From Hydrogenophaga borbori (lineage in GTDB: Bacteria > Pseudomonadota > Gammaproteobacteria > Burkholderiales > Burkholderiaceae_C), in the NCBI RefSeq assembly GCF_003417535.1, contig NZ_QVLS01000001.1, positions 186,001 to 250,000 of the forward strand: 64,000 nt of DNA, read 5' to 3'. Position 1 is the first letter of the stretch. Each line of letters opens with the position of its first letter. A model generated the notes under the pieces. That model did no database searches. It had not been told where the DNA came from and saw nothing but the letters and a program-made list of their open reading frames with translations. Shown piece by piece: positions 12,652-23,297 of this stretch. The translations under genes were made by a program, and so were the position numbers.

Positions 12652-13591
12652 GTTGGGGGAGCAGACCCTCGAATCGGCACCGGCGGCGAGCCGGCCGGTG
12701 CGTTTGAGCGAGGCCCGCGAGGCCGCGGGACTGCATATCGCGGCACTGGCCGCCGCGCTCAAGGTGCCTGTGCGCAAGCTCGAGGCCCTGGAGGCCGGCC
12801 GCTACGAGGAACTGCCCGACCTGACCTTCGCGCGCGCCCTGGCCTCCAGCGCCTGCCGCCAGCTGCGGATCGATCCGGCGCCGGTGCTGGAGCAGATACC
12901 GCTGAACCCCAAGCCCGCGCTGCGCGACAGCGACAGCACCATCAACGCGCCCTTCAAGCCCGCGAGCGAGGCGCCCGCCGCCAGCCCGCTGACCTGGCTG
13001 TCGCGCCCCGCGCTGCTGGGCGCCATCGCCCTGCTGCTGGCGGCGCTGGTGGTCATGTTCCTGCCCGACATGGAGCCCGCGGACGTGGCGCAGGGCACGC
13101 CCGACACCGCCCAGGAGGCCGCCGCGCCTGCGGCCCCCGCCGCCGCGCCGGGGCTGCCGATCTTCCAGCCGTCCGAGGCCACGCCGGGCGCGCCCAGCGC
13201 GCCCGCGGGCGAAGAAACCACCGGCCCGGCCGACACCGGGGCGGCCTCGCCGCCGCCGGCCCATTCGCCCACGGCCCCGGGCGCGGCGCCCAGCGCAGCC
13301 GCCGCAGCACCCGTCGTCGTCCCCGAGGCGCCGGCCGCGGCCACGCCCCCTGGCGGCGCCGTGCTGCAGATCGAGGCCCGCGACGAGTCCTGGGCCGAAG
13401 TGGTGAACGGCACCGGCACCGTGGTGCTGCAGCGGCTGCTGCAGCGCGGCGAGCGCGTCGAGTTCTCGGCCGCCCCGCCGTACGCGGTGACCATCGGCAA
13501 GGCCAGCGCGGTGCAGGTCAAGCTGCGCGGCCGCGCCTTCGACGCCGCCGGCGTCGCGCGCAACGACGTCGCGCGCTTCGACGCCAAGTGA
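12644..13591 (+). CDS. rodZ: RodZ-like helix-turn-helix membrane protein
   Basis: The 315-residue protein has the RodZ layout: a cytoplasmic Xre-type helix-turn-helix (about residues 22-85, [20 protein letters not shown]), a transmembrane segment at about 124-144 ([17 protein letters not shown]), a long Ala/Pro-rich periplasmic linker, and a C-terminal DUF4115 beta-domain ([18 protein letters not shown]). RodZ links MreB to the cell-wall elongation machinery. It overlaps pilW by 8 bases, and its TGA overlaps the GTG proposed for ispG. The linker is longer and more Ala-rich than in E. coli. Confidence 0.9.
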   Translation: MSELGEQTLESAPAASRPVRLSEAREAAGLHIAALAAALKVPVRKLEALEAGRYEELPDLTFARALASSACRQLRIDPAPVLEQIPLNPKPALRDSDSTINAPFKPASEAPAASPLTWLSRPALLGAIALLLAALVVMFLPDMEPADVAQGTPDTAQEAAAPAAPAAAPGLPIFQPSEATPGAPSAPAGEETTGPADTGAASPPPAHSPTAPGAAPSAAAAAPVVVPEAPAAATPPGGAVLQIEARDESWAEVVNGTGTVVLQRLLQRGERVEFSAAPPYAVTIGKASAVQVKLRGRAFDAAGVARNDVARFDAK

Positions 13592-14859
13592 GCTTCCGCA
13601 TGTCCGACGGCCCGATTCCCCTGCCCGAAGCCCCGCGCCGGCGCACCCGCCAGGGCGTGGTGCGCTGGGGCGATCACGGCGTGTCCATCGGCGGCGACGC
13701 CCCGGTGCGTGTGCAGTCGATGACCAACACCGACACGGCCGACGCCATCGCCACCGCCATCCAGGTGAAGGAGCTGGCCCAGGCCGGCTCCGAGCTCGTG
13801 CGCATCACCGTCAACAACGACGAGGCCGCGAAGGCCGTGCCGCACATCCGCGAGCAGCTCGACCGCATGGGCATCGCGGTGCCCCTGATCGGCGACTTCC
13901 ACTACAACGGCCACCGCCTGCTCAGCGACCACCCGGCCTGCGCCGAGGCCTTGTCCAAGTACCGCATCAACCCCGGCAACGTGGGGCGCGGCGAGAAAGG
14001 CGACCGCCAGTTCGCGCAGATGGTCGAGATCGCCGCGCGCCACGGCAAGCACGTCCGCATCGGCGTGAATTGGGGCAGCCTGGACCAGGACCTGCTCGCG
14101 CGCCTCATGGACGACAACCACGCGCGCGCCAAGCCCTGGGACGCCAAGCAGGTGATGTACGAGGCGCTCATCACCTCGGCCATCTCGTCCGCCGAACGCG
14201 CCGAGGCCATCGGCCTGCCGGGCGAGAACATCGTGCTGTCCTGCAAGGTCAGCGCGGTGCAGGACCTCATCGCCGTCTACCAGGCGCTGGCGCAGCGCTG
14301 CGACTACCCCCTGCACCTGGGCCTCACCGAGGCCGGCATGGGCACCAAGGGCGCGGTGGCCTCCACCGCCGCGCTGTCGGTGCTGCTGCAGCAGGGCATC
14401 GGCGACACCATCCGCATCTCGCTCACGCCGCAGCCCGGCGAGGCGCGCACGCAGGAGGTGGTGGTCGGCCTGGAGATCCTGCAGGCCCTGGGCCTGCGCA
14501 GCTTCGTGCCCAGCGTGACCGCCTGCCCCGGCTGCGGCCGCACCACCAGCACCACGTTCCAGGAACTGGCCAAGCAGATCGACGATTACCTGCGGGCCTC
14601 GATGCCGGTCTGGCGCGAGCGCTATCCGGGTGTCGAGGGGCTGAAGGTTGCGGTCATGGGCTGCATCGTCAACGGACCGGGCGAAAGCAAGCACGCCGAC
14701 ATCGGCATCAGCCTGCCCGGCACCGGCGAGGCGCCGGCCGCGCCGGTGTTCATCGACGGCCAGAAAGCCGTCACGCTGCGCGGTGAGGGCATCGCGCGCG
14801 AGTTCCAGACCATCGTCGAAAACTACATCGAGAAGCGGTTCGGCGTGTTGCACGCCTGA
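13588..14859 (+). CDS. ispG: 4-hydroxy-3-methylbut-2-en-1-yl diphosphate synthase
   Basis: IspG is the iron-sulfur enzyme converting ME-cPP to HMBPP in the MEP isoprenoid pathway. The product is 423 residues from the GTG overlapping the rodZ stop, or 419 from the ATG at 13600. Cluster-binding cysteines appear in [14 protein letters not shown] and [13 protein letters not shown]. The N-terminal TIM-barrel region contains [14 protein letters not shown]. The start is ambiguous between the two codons; the GTG gives a GTGA coupling. The next gene, hisS, follows after 14 bases. Confidence 0.96.
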   Translation: MSFRMSDGPIPLPEAPRRRTRQGVVRWGDHGVSIGGDAPVRVQSMTNTDTADAIATAIQVKELAQAGSELVRITVNNDEAAKAVPHIREQLDRMGIAVPLIGDFHYNGHRLLSDHPACAEALSKYRINPGNVGRGEKGDRQFAQMVEIAARHGKHVRIGVNWGSLDQDLLARLMDDNHARAKPWDAKQVMYEALITSAISSAERAEAIGLPGENIVLSCKVSAVQDLIAVYQALAQRCDYPLHLGLTEAGMGTKGAVASTAALSVLLQQGIGDTIRISLTPQPGEARTQEVVVGLEILQALGLRSFVPSVTACPGCGRTTSTTFQELAKQIDDYLRASMPVWRERYPGVEGLKVAVMGCIVNGPGESKHADIGISLPGTGEAPAAPVFIDGQKAVTLRGEGIAREFQTIVENYIEKRFGVLHA

Positions 14860-14871
14860 CCGCCCTTTTTT
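14842..14871 (+). terminator. weak hairpin plus T-tract between ispG and hisS
   Basis: GGCGTG-TTG-CACGCC forms a 6-bp stem with a 3-base loop over the last ispG codons. Nine bases later comes a run of six T residues just before the hisS ATG. The distance between stem and T-tract is too long for a classical terminator, so this may be only a pause or attenuation site. Confidence 0.2.
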
Positions 14872-14873
14872 CC

Positions 14874-16169
14874 ATGGCCGAGAAACTGGTTGCCGTCAAA
14901 GGCATGAACGACATCGCCCCTCCGCAGTCGGCGCACTGGGAGTGGCTGGAAGATACGCTGCGCGCGCTCATGGCGGGCTACGGCTACCGCAACCTGCGCA
15001 CGCCCATCGTGGAGCCCACGGCGCTGTTCGTGCGGGGCCTGGGCGAGGTGACCGACATCGTCGAGAAGGAGATGTACTCCTTCGAGGACCGGCTCAATGG
15101 CGAGCAACTCACGCTGCGGCCCGAGAACACCGCCGGCGTGGTGCGCGCCGCCCTGGAGCATTCCATGCTCTACGACGGCCCCAAGCGCCTGTACTACATG
15201 GGCCCCATGTTCCGGCACGAGCGCCCGCAGCGTGGCCGCTACCGCCAGTTCCACCAGTTCGGCGCCGAGGCCCTGGGCTTCGCCGGCCCCGACGTCGACG
15301 TCGAACTCATCGTGCTGGCCAGCGACCTGTGGGCCACGCTGGGCCTCACGGGCATCGAGCTCGAGATCAACAGCCTGGGCCAGCCCGCCGAACGCCTGGC
15401 GCACCGCCAGGCGCTGATCGCCTACCTGGAGTCGCACGCCGAACAGCTCGACGAGGACGCCAAGCGCCGCCTGCACAGCAACCCGCTGCGCATCCTGGAC
15501 ACCAAGAACCCCGCCATGCAGGCGCTGGTGAACGCGGCGCCTAGGCTCATGGACCACCTGGGTGCCGAATCGCTCGCGCACTTCGGGCGCGTGAAGGCCC
15601 TGCTGGAGGCGCATGGCATCGCCTACCGCGTCAATCCGCGCCTGGTGCGCGGCATGGACTACTACAACCTGACGGTGTTCGAGTTCGTCACCACCCAGCT
15701 CGGCTCGCAGGGCACGGTGTGCGCGGGCGGCCGCTACGACGGCCTGTTCGAGCAGATCGGCGGCAAGCCCACGCCTGCCGTGGGCTGGGCCCTGGGCATG
15801 GAGCGCATCCTGGAGCTGCTGAAAGAGCAGGGCCGCCTGCCCGAAGCGCCGGTGCCCGACGCCTACGCCGTGGTGCCCGACGCCGCCGAGCTGCCGCGCG
15901 TCATGCCGCTGCTGCGCGCCCTGCGCCAGGCCGGCGCCCGCGTGCAGATGCACGCCGCCGGTGCCGAGGGCATGGGCAGCATGAAATCGCAGTTCAAGAA
16001 GGCCGACGCCAGCGGCGCACGCTTCGCGCTCATCTTTGGAGCCGAGGAAATCGCCTTGGGCCAGGTGGCGCTCAAGCCCCTGCGCGGCGAGCGCGAGCAG
16101 GCGGCGGGGCAGGTGATGCTGCCCCTGGCCGATCCCGGCGCCATCGCTGCCCGCCTTCGCGCGCGCTGA
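14874..16169 (+). CDS. hisS: histidine--tRNA ligase
   Basis: This class II aminoacyl-tRNA synthetase is 431 residues long. Class II motif 2 is [20 protein letters not shown]. The histidine-specific signatures are [15 protein letters not shown] and [14 protein letters not shown]. The C-terminal anticodon-binding domain runs from about residue 325. A second HisRS-like gene in this window (hisZ at 23570) lacks these catalytic signatures. hisS sits between ispG and yfgM, as in many Beta- and Gammaproteobacteria. Confidence 0.97.
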   Translation: MAEKLVAVKGMNDIAPPQSAHWEWLEDTLRALMAGYGYRNLRTPIVEPTALFVRGLGEVTDIVEKEMYSFEDRLNGEQLTLRPENTAGVVRAALEHSMLYDGPKRLYYMGPMFRHERPQRGRYRQFHQFGAEALGFAGPDVDVELIVLASDLWATLGLTGIELEINSLGQPAERLAHRQALIAYLESHAEQLDEDAKRRLHSNPLRILDTKNPAMQALVNAAPRLMDHLGAESLAHFGRVKALLEAHGIAYRVNPRLVRGMDYYNLTVFEFVTTQLGSQGTVCAGGRYDGLFEQIGGKPTPAVGWALGMERILELLKEQGRLPEAPVPDAYAVVPDAAELPRVMPLLRALRQAGARVQMHAAGAEGMGSMKSQFKKADASGARFALIFGAEEIALGQVALKPLRGEREQAAGQVMLPLADPGAIAARLRAR

Positions 16170-16187
16170 GCGGGTCGCCCGCCTACC

Positions 16188-16193
16188 TACAAT
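16188..16193 (+). promoter_or_regulatory. candidate -10 element of yfgM (TACAAT)
   Basis: TACAAT lies 27 bases before the yfgM ATG in the 51-base hisS-yfgM spacer. It suggests an internal promoter for yfgM-bamB-der. There is no clear -35. Confidence 0.4.
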
Positions 16194-16220
16194 CCAGCAC
16201 TTTCGCGAACGACGAGTCCC

Positions 16221-16880
16221 ATGGCCAAACACCTCGACCTCGAAGAGCAGGAACAGCTCGACCAGATCAAACACTTCTGGGCCAAGTACGGCAACGCCAT
16301 CAGCTGGCTGCTCATCGTGGTGTTCGGCGGTTTCGCCGCCTACAACGGCTGGAACTGGTGGCAGCGCAACCAGGCGGCCAAGGCGGCGGTGCTCTATGAA
16401 GAGGTCGACCGCGCCGTGCAGTCCAAGGACCTGGACCGCGTGGGCCGCGTGCTGGCCGACATGCGCGCCGATTTCGCCCGCACCACCTTCTCCGCCCAGG
16501 CCGGCCTGCTGGCCGGCAAGGCGCTGTTCGATGGCGGCCAGCTCGACAAGGCGCGCGAAGCCCTGCAGGCCGTGTTGAACGAGAGCAAGGACGAGGGCCT
16601 GCAGGCCGTCGCCCGCCTGCGCCTGGCCTCGGTGGAGCTGCAGGCCGGCAAGCCCGACGCCGCCCTGCAGGTGCTGCAGGCCAAGGTGCCGGCGCCCTTC
16701 GAGCCGCTGCTGGCCGACCGCCGTGGCGACGTGCTGCTGGCGCAGGGCAAGACCGACGAGGCCAAGGCCCAGTACGAGGCCGCCTGGAAGGCACTGGATG
16801 CCGGCAATGAGGTGCGTCGCCTGGTGGCGGTGAAGCTGGCCTCGCTGGGCGTGGCCGTGGACGCGGGGGCCAAGCCATGA
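16221..16880 (+). CDS. yfgM: YfgM-type SecYEG-associated tetratricopeptide protein
   Basis: This 219-residue inner-membrane protein of the YfgM family acts with PpiD near the Sec translocon in E. coli. A charged N-terminus (LDLEEQEQLDQIKHFWAKYG) precedes one transmembrane helix at about residues 25-43 (ISWLLIVVFGGFAAYNGW). TPR-like helices follow in the periplasm. The stop overlaps the bamB ATG (ATGA). The hisS-yfgM-bamB-der order supports the assignment. Confidence 0.92.
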   Translation: MAKHLDLEEQEQLDQIKHFWAKYGNAISWLLIVVFGGFAAYNGWNWWQRNQAAKAAVLYEEVDRAVQSKDLDRVGRVLADMRADFARTTFSAQAGLLAGKALFDGGQLDKAREALQAVLNESKDEGLQAVARLRLASVELQAGKPDAALQVLQAKVPAPFEPLLADRRGDVLLAQGKTDEAKAQYEAAWKALDAGNEVRRLVAVKLASLGVAVDAGAKP

Positions 16881-17998
16881 AGCGCCTGGGCACCGCCAGT
16901 TTCTGCCTCGTGGCCGCGCTCACGCTCGCGGCCTGCTCCTCCGGGCCCAAGAAGCCGCAGCCGGCGGATCTGGGCCCCGCCACCCAGCTGATGGGCACGC
17001 GCCAGATCTGGACCGCCAACGTGGGCGAGGGCGGCCCGGGCTTCGTGCCCGTGCACGCGGGCGGCCGCGTGTTCGCGGCCGGGGCCACCGGCGTGGTGGC
17101 CGCCATCGACGCCAACAGCGGCGCCGACGCCTGGCGCGTGGACCTGCGCACCCGCCTGGCCACGGGCGTGGGCAGCGACGGCCAGACCGCCGCCGTCGTC
17201 ACCGCCGCCAACGTGCTCGTGGCCATCGTCGACGGCGAGGCGCGCTGGCGCGTGCGCCTGCCGGCGCGTTCCTTCACGCCGCCGCTGGTGGCCGGCGGCC
17301 GGGTGTTCGTGCTCACCGCCGATCGCAGCGTGGTGGCCTTCGATGCCGCCAATGGCGCGCGCCTGTGGAACCAGACCCGCACCGGCGACCCGCTCACGCT
17401 GAACCAGCCGGGCGCGCTCGCGGCCGTGGGCGACACCCTGGTGGCCGGTGTGTCCGGCCGCCTGGTCGGCCTCAATCCCGACAACGGCACGGTGCGCTGG
17501 GAAGCGCCCGTGGCCACGGCGCGCGGCACCAACGAAGTCGAGCGCCTGGTCGACGTGCTGGCGCCCGTCAGCCGCATCGGCACCAACATCTGCGTGCGCG
17601 CCTACAGCGCCGCGGTGGGCTGCCTGGACGGCGTGCGCGGCTCGGTGATCTGGACCAAACCGGCGCAGGGCGTGGTGGGTGTGCACGGCGACGACCGCCT
17701 GCTGTTCGGCACCGAAAGCAACGGCACCCTGCTGGCCTGGCGGCGCGACAGCGGCGAACAGGCCTGGAGTTCCGAGCGCCTGAAGTACCGCCAACTCAGC
17801 GCCCCGCTGGCCCTGGGCCGCGTGATCGCGCTGGGTGACGGCACCGGTCTGGTGCACGTGCTGTCGCGCGAGGACGGCAGTGAAATGGCCCGCCTGAGCA
17901 CCGACGGCTCGGCCATCGTATCGCCGCCCGTGCTGGCAGGCGACGCGCTGGTGGTCATGACAGCGCGCGGCGGCCTGTACGCCTGGCGCCCGCAATAA
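16877..17998 (+). CDS. bamB: outer membrane assembly lipoprotein BamB
   Basis: BamB is the beta-propeller accessory lipoprotein of the BAM complex. The product is 373 residues with a signal peptide and lipobox LAAC, lipidated at C20. Repeated PQQ-type blades are visible ([47 protein letters not shown], and others to GGLYAWRPQ). It overlaps yfgM by 4 bases and precedes der by 16 bases. bamD is also in this window, so two BAM lipoproteins are encoded within about 11 kb. Confidence 0.96.
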   Translation: MKRLGTASFCLVAALTLAACSSGPKKPQPADLGPATQLMGTRQIWTANVGEGGPGFVPVHAGGRVFAAGATGVVAAIDANSGADAWRVDLRTRLATGVGSDGQTAAVVTAANVLVAIVDGEARWRVRLPARSFTPPLVAGGRVFVLTADRSVVAFDAANGARLWNQTRTGDPLTLNQPGALAAVGDTLVAGVSGRLVGLNPDNGTVRWEAPVATARGTNEVERLVDVLAPVSRIGTNICVRAYSAAVGCLDGVRGSVIWTKPAQGVVGVHGDDRLLFGTESNGTLLAWRRDSGEQAWSSERLKYRQLSAPLALGRVIALGDGTGLVHVLSREDGSEMARLSTDGSAIVSPPVLAGDALVVMTARGGLYAWRPQ

Positions 17999-18014
17999 GG
18001 CCCGTGCTCCGTCC

Positions 18015-19355
18015 ATGAAACCCGTCGTCGCGCTCGTGGGCCGCCCCAACGTGGGCAAGTCCACCCTGTTCAACCGCCTCACGGGCACACGCGACGCCAT
18101 CGTGGCCGACCTGGCCGGCCTCACGCGCGACCGCCACTACGGCAATGGCCGCCTGGGCAAACGTGAGTACATCATCGTCGACACCGGCGGCTTCGAGCCC
18201 GACGCCGGCGAGGGCAGCATCTACCGTGAAATGGCGCAGCAGACGCGCCAGGCCGTGGCCGAAAGCGACGTGGTGCTCTTCGTGGTCGATGCGCGCGCTG
18301 GCCTGAGCGCGCAGGACCACGACATCGCCAACTACCTGCGCCGCCTGGGCAAGCCCTGCGTGCTGGTGGCCAACAAGGCCGAGGGCATGACCCAGGGCGC
18401 CCAGCTGGTGGAGTTCTTCGAACTCGGCCTGGGCGAGGTGCTGCCCGTGTCGGGCGCGCACGGGCAGGGCGTTCGCTCCATGATCGAGACCGCCCTCGAC
18501 CAGGTCCCCGGCCTGGCCGAGGACGAAGAGGGCGAGGCCGAGGACAACACCGGCACCATCCGCCTGACCGTGGCGGGCCGCCCCAACGTCGGCAAATCCA
18601 CGCTGATCAATGCCTGGCTTGGCGAGGAGCGCCTGGTCGCTTTCGACATGCCCGGCACCACGCGCGACGCCATCAGCGTGCCCTTCGAACGCAATGGCCA
18701 ACGCTTCGAGCTGGTCGACACGGCCGGCCTGCGCCGCAAGGGCCGCGTGTTCGAGGCGATCGAGAAGTTCTCCGTCATCAAGACGCTCCAGGCCATCGAG
18801 AACGCCAACGTCGTGCTGCTGCTGCTCGATGCCACCCAGGGCGTGACCGACCAGGACGCCCACATCGCGGGCTACATCCTGGAGAGTGGCCGCGCCGTGG
18901 TGGTGGCCATCAACAAATGGGACGCGATCGACAGCTACCAGCGCGAGCAGCTGGAGCGCCAGATCGAAAACCGCCTGGCGTTCCTCAAGTTCGCCGCGCT
19001 GCACCGCATTTCAGCGAAGAAGCGCCAGGGCCTGGCGCCGCTGTGGGCTTCCATCGCCCAGGCGCACGCCTCGGCCATGCGCAAGATGCCCACCCCGGTG
19101 CTGACCCGCCTGCTGCAGGAGGCGGTGGCCTTCCAGGCGCCGTCGCGTGGCGGCCAGGCCCGGCCCAAGATGCGCTACGCCCACCAGGGCGGCATGAACC
19201 CCCCGGTGATCGTCATCCACGGCAACTCGCTGGACCGGGTGCCCGACGCCTACCGGCGCTTCCTGGAGGGGCGTTTCCGCAAGGCCTTCGACCTCGTCGG
19301 CACCCCGCTGCGCATCGAGTTCAGGACCTCGAGCAACCCTTTCAAGGCCGAATGA
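18015..19355 (+). CDS. der: ribosome assembly GTPase Der
   Basis: Der (EngA) is an essential tandem GTPase for 50S subunit maturation. The product is 446 residues with two G domains. P-loops are [16 protein letters not shown] (about residues 8-23) and [16 protein letters not shown] (about 190). Each has a DTGG/DTAG switch and an NKxD motif (VANKAEG in domain 1, departing from strict NKxD, and INKWDA in domain 2). A C-terminal KH-like domain follows. It ends the yfgM-bamB-der unit; hfq begins 90 bases later. Confidence 0.97.
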   Translation: MKPVVALVGRPNVGKSTLFNRLTGTRDAIVADLAGLTRDRHYGNGRLGKREYIIVDTGGFEPDAGEGSIYREMAQQTRQAVAESDVVLFVVDARAGLSAQDHDIANYLRRLGKPCVLVANKAEGMTQGAQLVEFFELGLGEVLPVSGAHGQGVRSMIETALDQVPGLAEDEEGEAEDNTGTIRLTVAGRPNVGKSTLINAWLGEERLVAFDMPGTTRDAISVPFERNGQRFELVDTAGLRRKGRVFEAIEKFSVIKTLQAIENANVVLLLLDATQGVTDQDAHIAGYILESGRAVVVAINKWDAIDSYQREQLERQIENRLAFLKFAALHRISAKKRQGLAPLWASIAQAHASAMRKMPTPVLTRLLQEAVAFQAPSRGGQARPKMRYAHQGGMNPPVIVIHGNSLDRVPDAYRRFLEGRFRKAFDLVGTPLRIEFRTSSNPFKAE

Positions 19356-19445
19356 CCGAGGCACAAATAATGGCCCAGTGAGGCGCAGGGCATGCCCGTG
19401 TGGTATGTTTCCACCCTCCAAAACCAGCCGAACACGGAGCATATC

Positions 19446-19697
19446 GTGAGCAACAACAAAGGCCAGCTCTTGCAAGACCCGTTCCTGAACCAATTGCGCC
19501 GGGAACACGTCCCTGTCTCGATCTACCTGGTCAACGGCATCAAGCTGCAGGGCCAGATCGAGTCCTTCGACCAATACGTCGTGCTGTTGCGCAACACCGT
19601 GACGCAAATGGTCTACAAGCACGCCATCTCGACCATCGTTCCCGGTCGTCCCGTGCAGTTCTCGGCCAACAACCCCGACGATTCCAACGCCGCCTGA
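19446..19697 (+). CDS. hfq: RNA chaperone Hfq
   Basis: The hexameric Sm-like chaperone pairs small RNAs with mRNAs. The product is 83 residues from the GTG in ATCGTGAGCAACAAC. The Sm1 motif is [20 protein letters not shown] and Sm2 includes [10 protein letters not shown]. The conserved N-terminus [19 protein letters not shown] fixes this start. An upstream in-frame ATG at 19392 would add 18 residues foreign to the family. The 90-base spacer after der probably contains its promoter (TATGTT near 19412), as hfq is usually driven separately from upstream genes. Confidence 0.97.
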   Translation: MSNNKGQLLQDPFLNQLRREHVPVSIYLVNGIKLQGQIESFDQYVVLLRNTVTQMVYKHAISTIVPGRPVQFSANNPDDSNAA

Positions 19698-19755
19698 GTC
19701 CGCCGCTGCGAGACACGCGCAACCCGAGCCGCCAGGCACGTCCTGACGGCCGGGT

Positions 19756-19778
19756 GGGCAACGCAGGGCGCGTTGCCC
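19756..19778 (+). other. strong hairpin in the hfq-hflX spacer
   Basis: GGGCAACGC-AGGGC-GCGTTGCCC gives a perfect 9-bp stem with a 5-base loop, extendable with a bulge to GTGGG/CCCAC. It lies 58 bases after the hfq stop and ends 7 bases before the proposed hflX TTG. There is no U-tract, so it is more likely an attenuator, an RNase-processing site or a 3' end protecting the hfq mRNA than a full intrinsic terminator. Confidence 0.55.
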
Positions 19779-19785
19779 CACCGAT

Positions 19786-20973
19786 TTGACATCTCCCACC
19801 GCCCCCCTTCCGAACGCCACACCATCGGTCATCCTGGTGGGGGTTGATTTCGGGCTTCCCCATTTCGATGCCGACCTGCAGGAGCTGGGCCAGCTGGCCG
19901 AGACCGCGGGTTACCGCGTGGCCGACCGCGTCAGCTGCAAGCGCCGTGCGCCCGATCCGGCCCTGTTCGTGGGCTCGGGCAAGGCCGACGAGATCAAGAT
20001 GCTGGTGCAGTCCACCGGCGCCAGCGAGGTGCTGTTCGACCAGGCGCTGAGCCCGGCCCAGCAGCGCAACCTCGAGCGCCACATGGGCTGTCCCGTCAAC
20101 GACCGCACCCTGCTGATCCTGGAGATCTTCGCGCAGCGCGCGCGCAGCCATGAGGGCAAGCTGCAGGTCGAACTCGCGCGGCTGCAATACCTGTCGACCC
20201 GGCTGGTCCGGCGCTGGTCGCACCTGGAGCGCCAGAGCGGCGGCATCGGCATGCGCGGCGGCCCGGGCGAGACGCAGATCGAGCTCGACCGCCGCATGAT
20301 CGGCGAGGCCATCAAGCGCACCAAGGAGCGCCTGGAAAAGGTCAAGAAGCAGCGCGCCACGCAGCGCCGCCAGCGCCAGCGCCGCGAGGCCTTCACCATC
20401 TCCCTGGTGGGGTACACCAACGCCGGCAAGAGCTCGATCTTCAATGCCCTGGTGAAGGCCCGTACCTATGCCGCCGACCAGCTCTTCGCCACGCTGGACA
20501 CCACCACGCGCCAGCTCTACCTGGGCGAGGCCGGGCGCACGGTGTCGCTGTCCGACACCGTGGGCTTCATCCGCGAGCTGCCGCACGGCCTGGTGGAGGC
20601 CTTCGCCGCCACTTTGCAGGAGGCCGCCGACGCCGACCTGCTGTTGCATGTGGTCGACGCCTCCAACCCCGACCACCCCGAGCAGATCGCCGCCGTGCAG
20701 CGTGTGCTCGGCGAAATCGGGGCGGCCGAGGTGCCGCAGTTGCTGGTTTTCAACAAGATCGACGCCATGGACCCGGCGAACCGGCCGCTGCGCGCGCTGG
20801 ACGCGATGGAGGTCGATGGGCAGAGCGTGCCGCGCGTCTTCGTGAGCGCGCTCTCGGGCGAGGGCCTGGCCGAACTGCGGTCCTGGCTGGCGGCCGAGGT
20901 GGCGCGCCGCCACGGCGCGCCGGCCGAACAAGACCCCATGCGGCCCGCCGAAGCGGCCGACCCGCTGGTTTGA
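19786..20973 (+). CDS. hflX: ribosome-associated GTPase HflX
   Basis: HflX is a GTPase that splits stalled ribosomes. The product is 395 residues from a TTG codon. The N-terminal HflX domain includes DPALFVGSGKADEIK and the glycine-rich GIGMRGGPGETQIELDRR. The G domain has the P-loop GYTNAGKSSIFNAL and switch DTVGFIRELPHGLVEAF. No Shine-Dalgarno or nearby ATG is evident before the conserved region, so the TTG start is tentative. It lies in the hfq-hflX-hflK-hflC cluster. A hairpin ends 7 bases upstream. Confidence 0.93.
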   Translation: MTSPTAPLPNATPSVILVGVDFGLPHFDADLQELGQLAETAGYRVADRVSCKRRAPDPALFVGSGKADEIKMLVQSTGASEVLFDQALSPAQQRNLERHMGCPVNDRTLLILEIFAQRARSHEGKLQVELARLQYLSTRLVRRWSHLERQSGGIGMRGGPGETQIELDRRMIGEAIKRTKERLEKVKKQRATQRRQRQRREAFTISLVGYTNAGKSSIFNALVKARTYAADQLFATLDTTTRQLYLGEAGRTVSLSDTVGFIRELPHGLVEAFAATLQEAADADLLLHVVDASNPDHPEQIAAVQRVLGEIGAAEVPQLLVFNKIDAMDPANRPLRALDAMEVDGQSVPRVFVSALSGEGLAELRSWLAAEVARRHGAPAEQDPMRPAEAADPLV

Positions 20974-21020
20974 TTGGGCACAATGTGAACTCCGAGTCGA
21001 TAACAGGAACAACACCGAGC

Positions 21021-22385
21021 ATGGATGTGAACCTTGGGACCCCGCAGGCCGCGCGCGACGCCGCGCCGGCCCGTCCGCGTGGCTGGCGCCGCTGGCTGGG
21101 CGTGTTCAACCTCAATGACCCGCGCTGGGGTCGCGAGGACGGTGAGCAAAACGGCCGCGAGGACGATCCGCGATCGCCCCAGCGTCCGCGCGGGCAGGGC
21201 CCCAACCAGGGCCCGCCCGATCTGGACGAACTCTGGCGCGACTTCAACCGCAAGCTCGGCGGCCTGCTGGGCAACCGCCGGCCCGGCGGCCCTGGCGGCC
21301 CCACGGGCGGCGGCAACGGCGGCGGTCAGGGGTTCAACCCCAACCCCAAGGCCGCCGGCGTGGGCGTGGGCCTCATCGTCGGCATCGCGTTGCTCATCTG
21401 GCTGGGCACAGGCTTCTTCATCGTGCAAGAAGGCCAGCAGGCCGTCATCACGCAGTTCGGCCGTTACCACAGCACCGTGGGCGCCGGCTTCAACTGGCGC
21501 CTGCCGTACCCCGTGCAACGCCACGAGACCGTGTTCGTGACGCAGCTGCGCTCGGTCGACGTGGGTCGCGACAACATCGTGCCGGCCACGGGCCTGCGCG
21601 AGTCGTCCATGCTCACCGAGGACGAGAACATCGTCGACATCAAGTTCGTTGTGCAGTACCGCCTGAGCGACGCGCGCGCCTTCCTCTTCGAAAGCCGCGA
21701 CCCCGATCTGGCCGTGCTCAAGGCCGCCGAGACCGCCGTGCGCGAGGTGGTGGGCAAGATGAAGATGGACGCCGTGCTGGCCGAGGAACGCGACCAGATC
21801 GCGCCTCGCGTGCGCAGCCTCATGCAGACCATTCTCGACCGCTACAAGGTGGGCATCGACGTGGTGGCCGTGAACCTGCAGCAGGGCGGCGTGCGCCCGC
21901 CTGAGCAGGTGCAGGCGGCCTTCGACGACGTGCTGCGCGCCGGACAGGAGCGCGAGCGCGCCAAGAACGAGGCCGAGGCCTACGCCAACGACGTGGTGCC
22001 GCGCGCCCGAGGCACGGCCTCGCGACTGAAGGAAGAGGCCGAGGGTTACAAGGCGCGCATCTCCGCCCAGGCGCAAGGCGATTCGCAGCGCTTCAAGTCG
22101 CTGCTGGCCGAGTACCAGAAAGCGCCGCAGGTCACGCGCGACCGCCTCTACATCGACACCATGCAGCAGATCTACGGCAACGTGACCAAGGTGCTGGTTG
22201 ACACGAAAAACGGCGGCTCCAACCTGCTGTACCTGCCGCTCGACCGCCTGATGCAGTCCGCGGGCGCCATGCCGCCGAGCGCGCCCGCCAATGCCCTGCC
22301 GAGCACGTCCTCGCCGGCCACCACGGCGGTGCCGACCGAGCGCTCCGGCGATGGCGCCCGCTCGCGCGAGCGCGAAAGCCGCTGA
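21021..22385 (+). CDS. hflK: FtsH protease modulator HflK
   Basis: HflK is an SPFH-domain membrane protein that with HflC cages and modulates FtsH. The product is 454 residues. The N-terminal cytoplasmic region is Gly/Pro/Arg-rich, followed by a transmembrane helix (about 114-137, GVGVGLIVGIALLIWLGTGF) and the SPFH domain (FFIVQEGQQAVITQFGRYH). A long Ala/Glu-rich coiled coil follows (AGQERERAKNEAEAYANDVV). The start at MDVNLGTPQ is supported by AGGA 12 bases upstream; an upstream ATG at 20970 overlaps hflX. hflC follows after 16 bases. Confidence 0.95.
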   Translation: MDVNLGTPQAARDAAPARPRGWRRWLGVFNLNDPRWGREDGEQNGREDDPRSPQRPRGQGPNQGPPDLDELWRDFNRKLGGLLGNRRPGGPGGPTGGGNGGGQGFNPNPKAAGVGVGLIVGIALLIWLGTGFFIVQEGQQAVITQFGRYHSTVGAGFNWRLPYPVQRHETVFVTQLRSVDVGRDNIVPATGLRESSMLTEDENIVDIKFVVQYRLSDARAFLFESRDPDLAVLKAAETAVREVVGKMKMDAVLAEERDQIAPRVRSLMQTILDRYKVGIDVVAVNLQQGGVRPPEQVQAAFDDVLRAGQERERAKNEAEAYANDVVPRARGTASRLKEEAEGYKARISAQAQGDSQRFKSLLAEYQKAPQVTRDRLYIDTMQQIYGNVTKVLVDTKNGGSNLLYLPLDRLMQSAGAMPPSAPANALPSTSSPATTAVPTERSGDGARSRERESR

Positions 22386-22401
22386 TCCAGGGAGCCAGAA
22401 C

Positions 22402-23295
22402 ATGAACAAACTCGGTTTCGTCATCACCTCCCTCATCGTGCTGCTGGCCGTGGCCAGCTCCATGCTGTTCGTCGTCGACCAGCGCCAGTTCGGCGTGGTG
22501 TATCAGCTCGGTCAGATCAAGCAGGTCGTGACCGAGCCCGGCCTGAACTTCAAGCTGCCGCCGCCGTTTCAGAACGTCACCTACATCGACAAGCGCCTGC
22601 TCACGCTCGAGAGCCAGGACAGCGAGCCGACCCTCACCGCCGAGAAGCAGCGCGTGGTGATCGACTGGTACGTGCGCTGGCGCATCAGCGACCCGCAGGC
22701 CTACATCCGCAACGTGGGCACGAACGAGCGCGCGGGCGCCCTGCAGCTCAACCGCGTGGTACGCAACGCGTTCCAGCAGGAAGTCAACAAGCGCACCCTG
22801 CGCGAACTGCTCGCCACGCACCGCGAGGAGCTCATGCGCGAAGTGCAGCGCGGCGTGGTGGCGGCGGTGCAGAGCGCCAACCAGCCCTGGGGCATGGAGG
22901 TGGTGGACGTGCGCATCAACCGCGTCGACTACGCCGAGTCCATCGTGTCTTCCGTCTACCAGCGCATGGAGGCCGAACGCAAGCGCGTGGCCAACGAGCT
23001 GCGCTCCACCGGCTACGCCGAGGGCGAGGCGATCCGCGCCGACGCCGACCGCCAGCGCGAGGTGATCGTGGCCGAGGCCTACCGCGACGCCCAGCGCATC
23101 AAGGGCGAGGGCGACGCCGCCGCCGCGGCCTCGTTCGCCGAGGCCTTTGGCCGCGACCCGGCCTTCGCGCAGTTCTACCGCAGCCTGGAGGCCTACAAGG
23201 CCAGCTTCACGGGCCGCAACGACGTGATGGTGGTCGATCCCTCGACCGACTTCTTCCGGGCGCTGCGCAGCCCGAGCGCGGCGACGCAGCGCTGA
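22402..23295 (+). CDS. hflC: FtsH protease modulator HflC
   Basis: This partner of HflK has 297 residues. A transmembrane anchor sits at about residues 4-24 ([20 protein letters not shown]), followed by the SPFH domain ([18 protein letters not shown]) and the coiled-coil stretch [27 protein letters not shown] (22390-22396) precedes the ATG. A DUF2065 gene follows 2 bases after the stop, and both are typical of this cluster in Betaproteobacteria. Confidence 0.96.
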   Translation: MNKLGFVITSLIVLLAVASSMLFVVDQRQFGVVYQLGQIKQVVTEPGLNFKLPPPFQNVTYIDKRLLTLESQDSEPTLTAEKQRVVIDWYVRWRISDPQAYIRNVGTNERAGALQLNRVVRNAFQQEVNKRTLRELLATHREELMREVQRGVVAAVQSANQPWGMEVVDVRINRVDYAESIVSSVYQRMEAERKRVANELRSTGYAEGEAIRADADRQREVIVAEAYRDAQRIKGEGDAAAAASFAEAFGRDPAFAQFYRSLEAYKASFTGRNDVMVVDPSTDFFRALRSPSAATQR

Positions 23296-23297
23296 AC

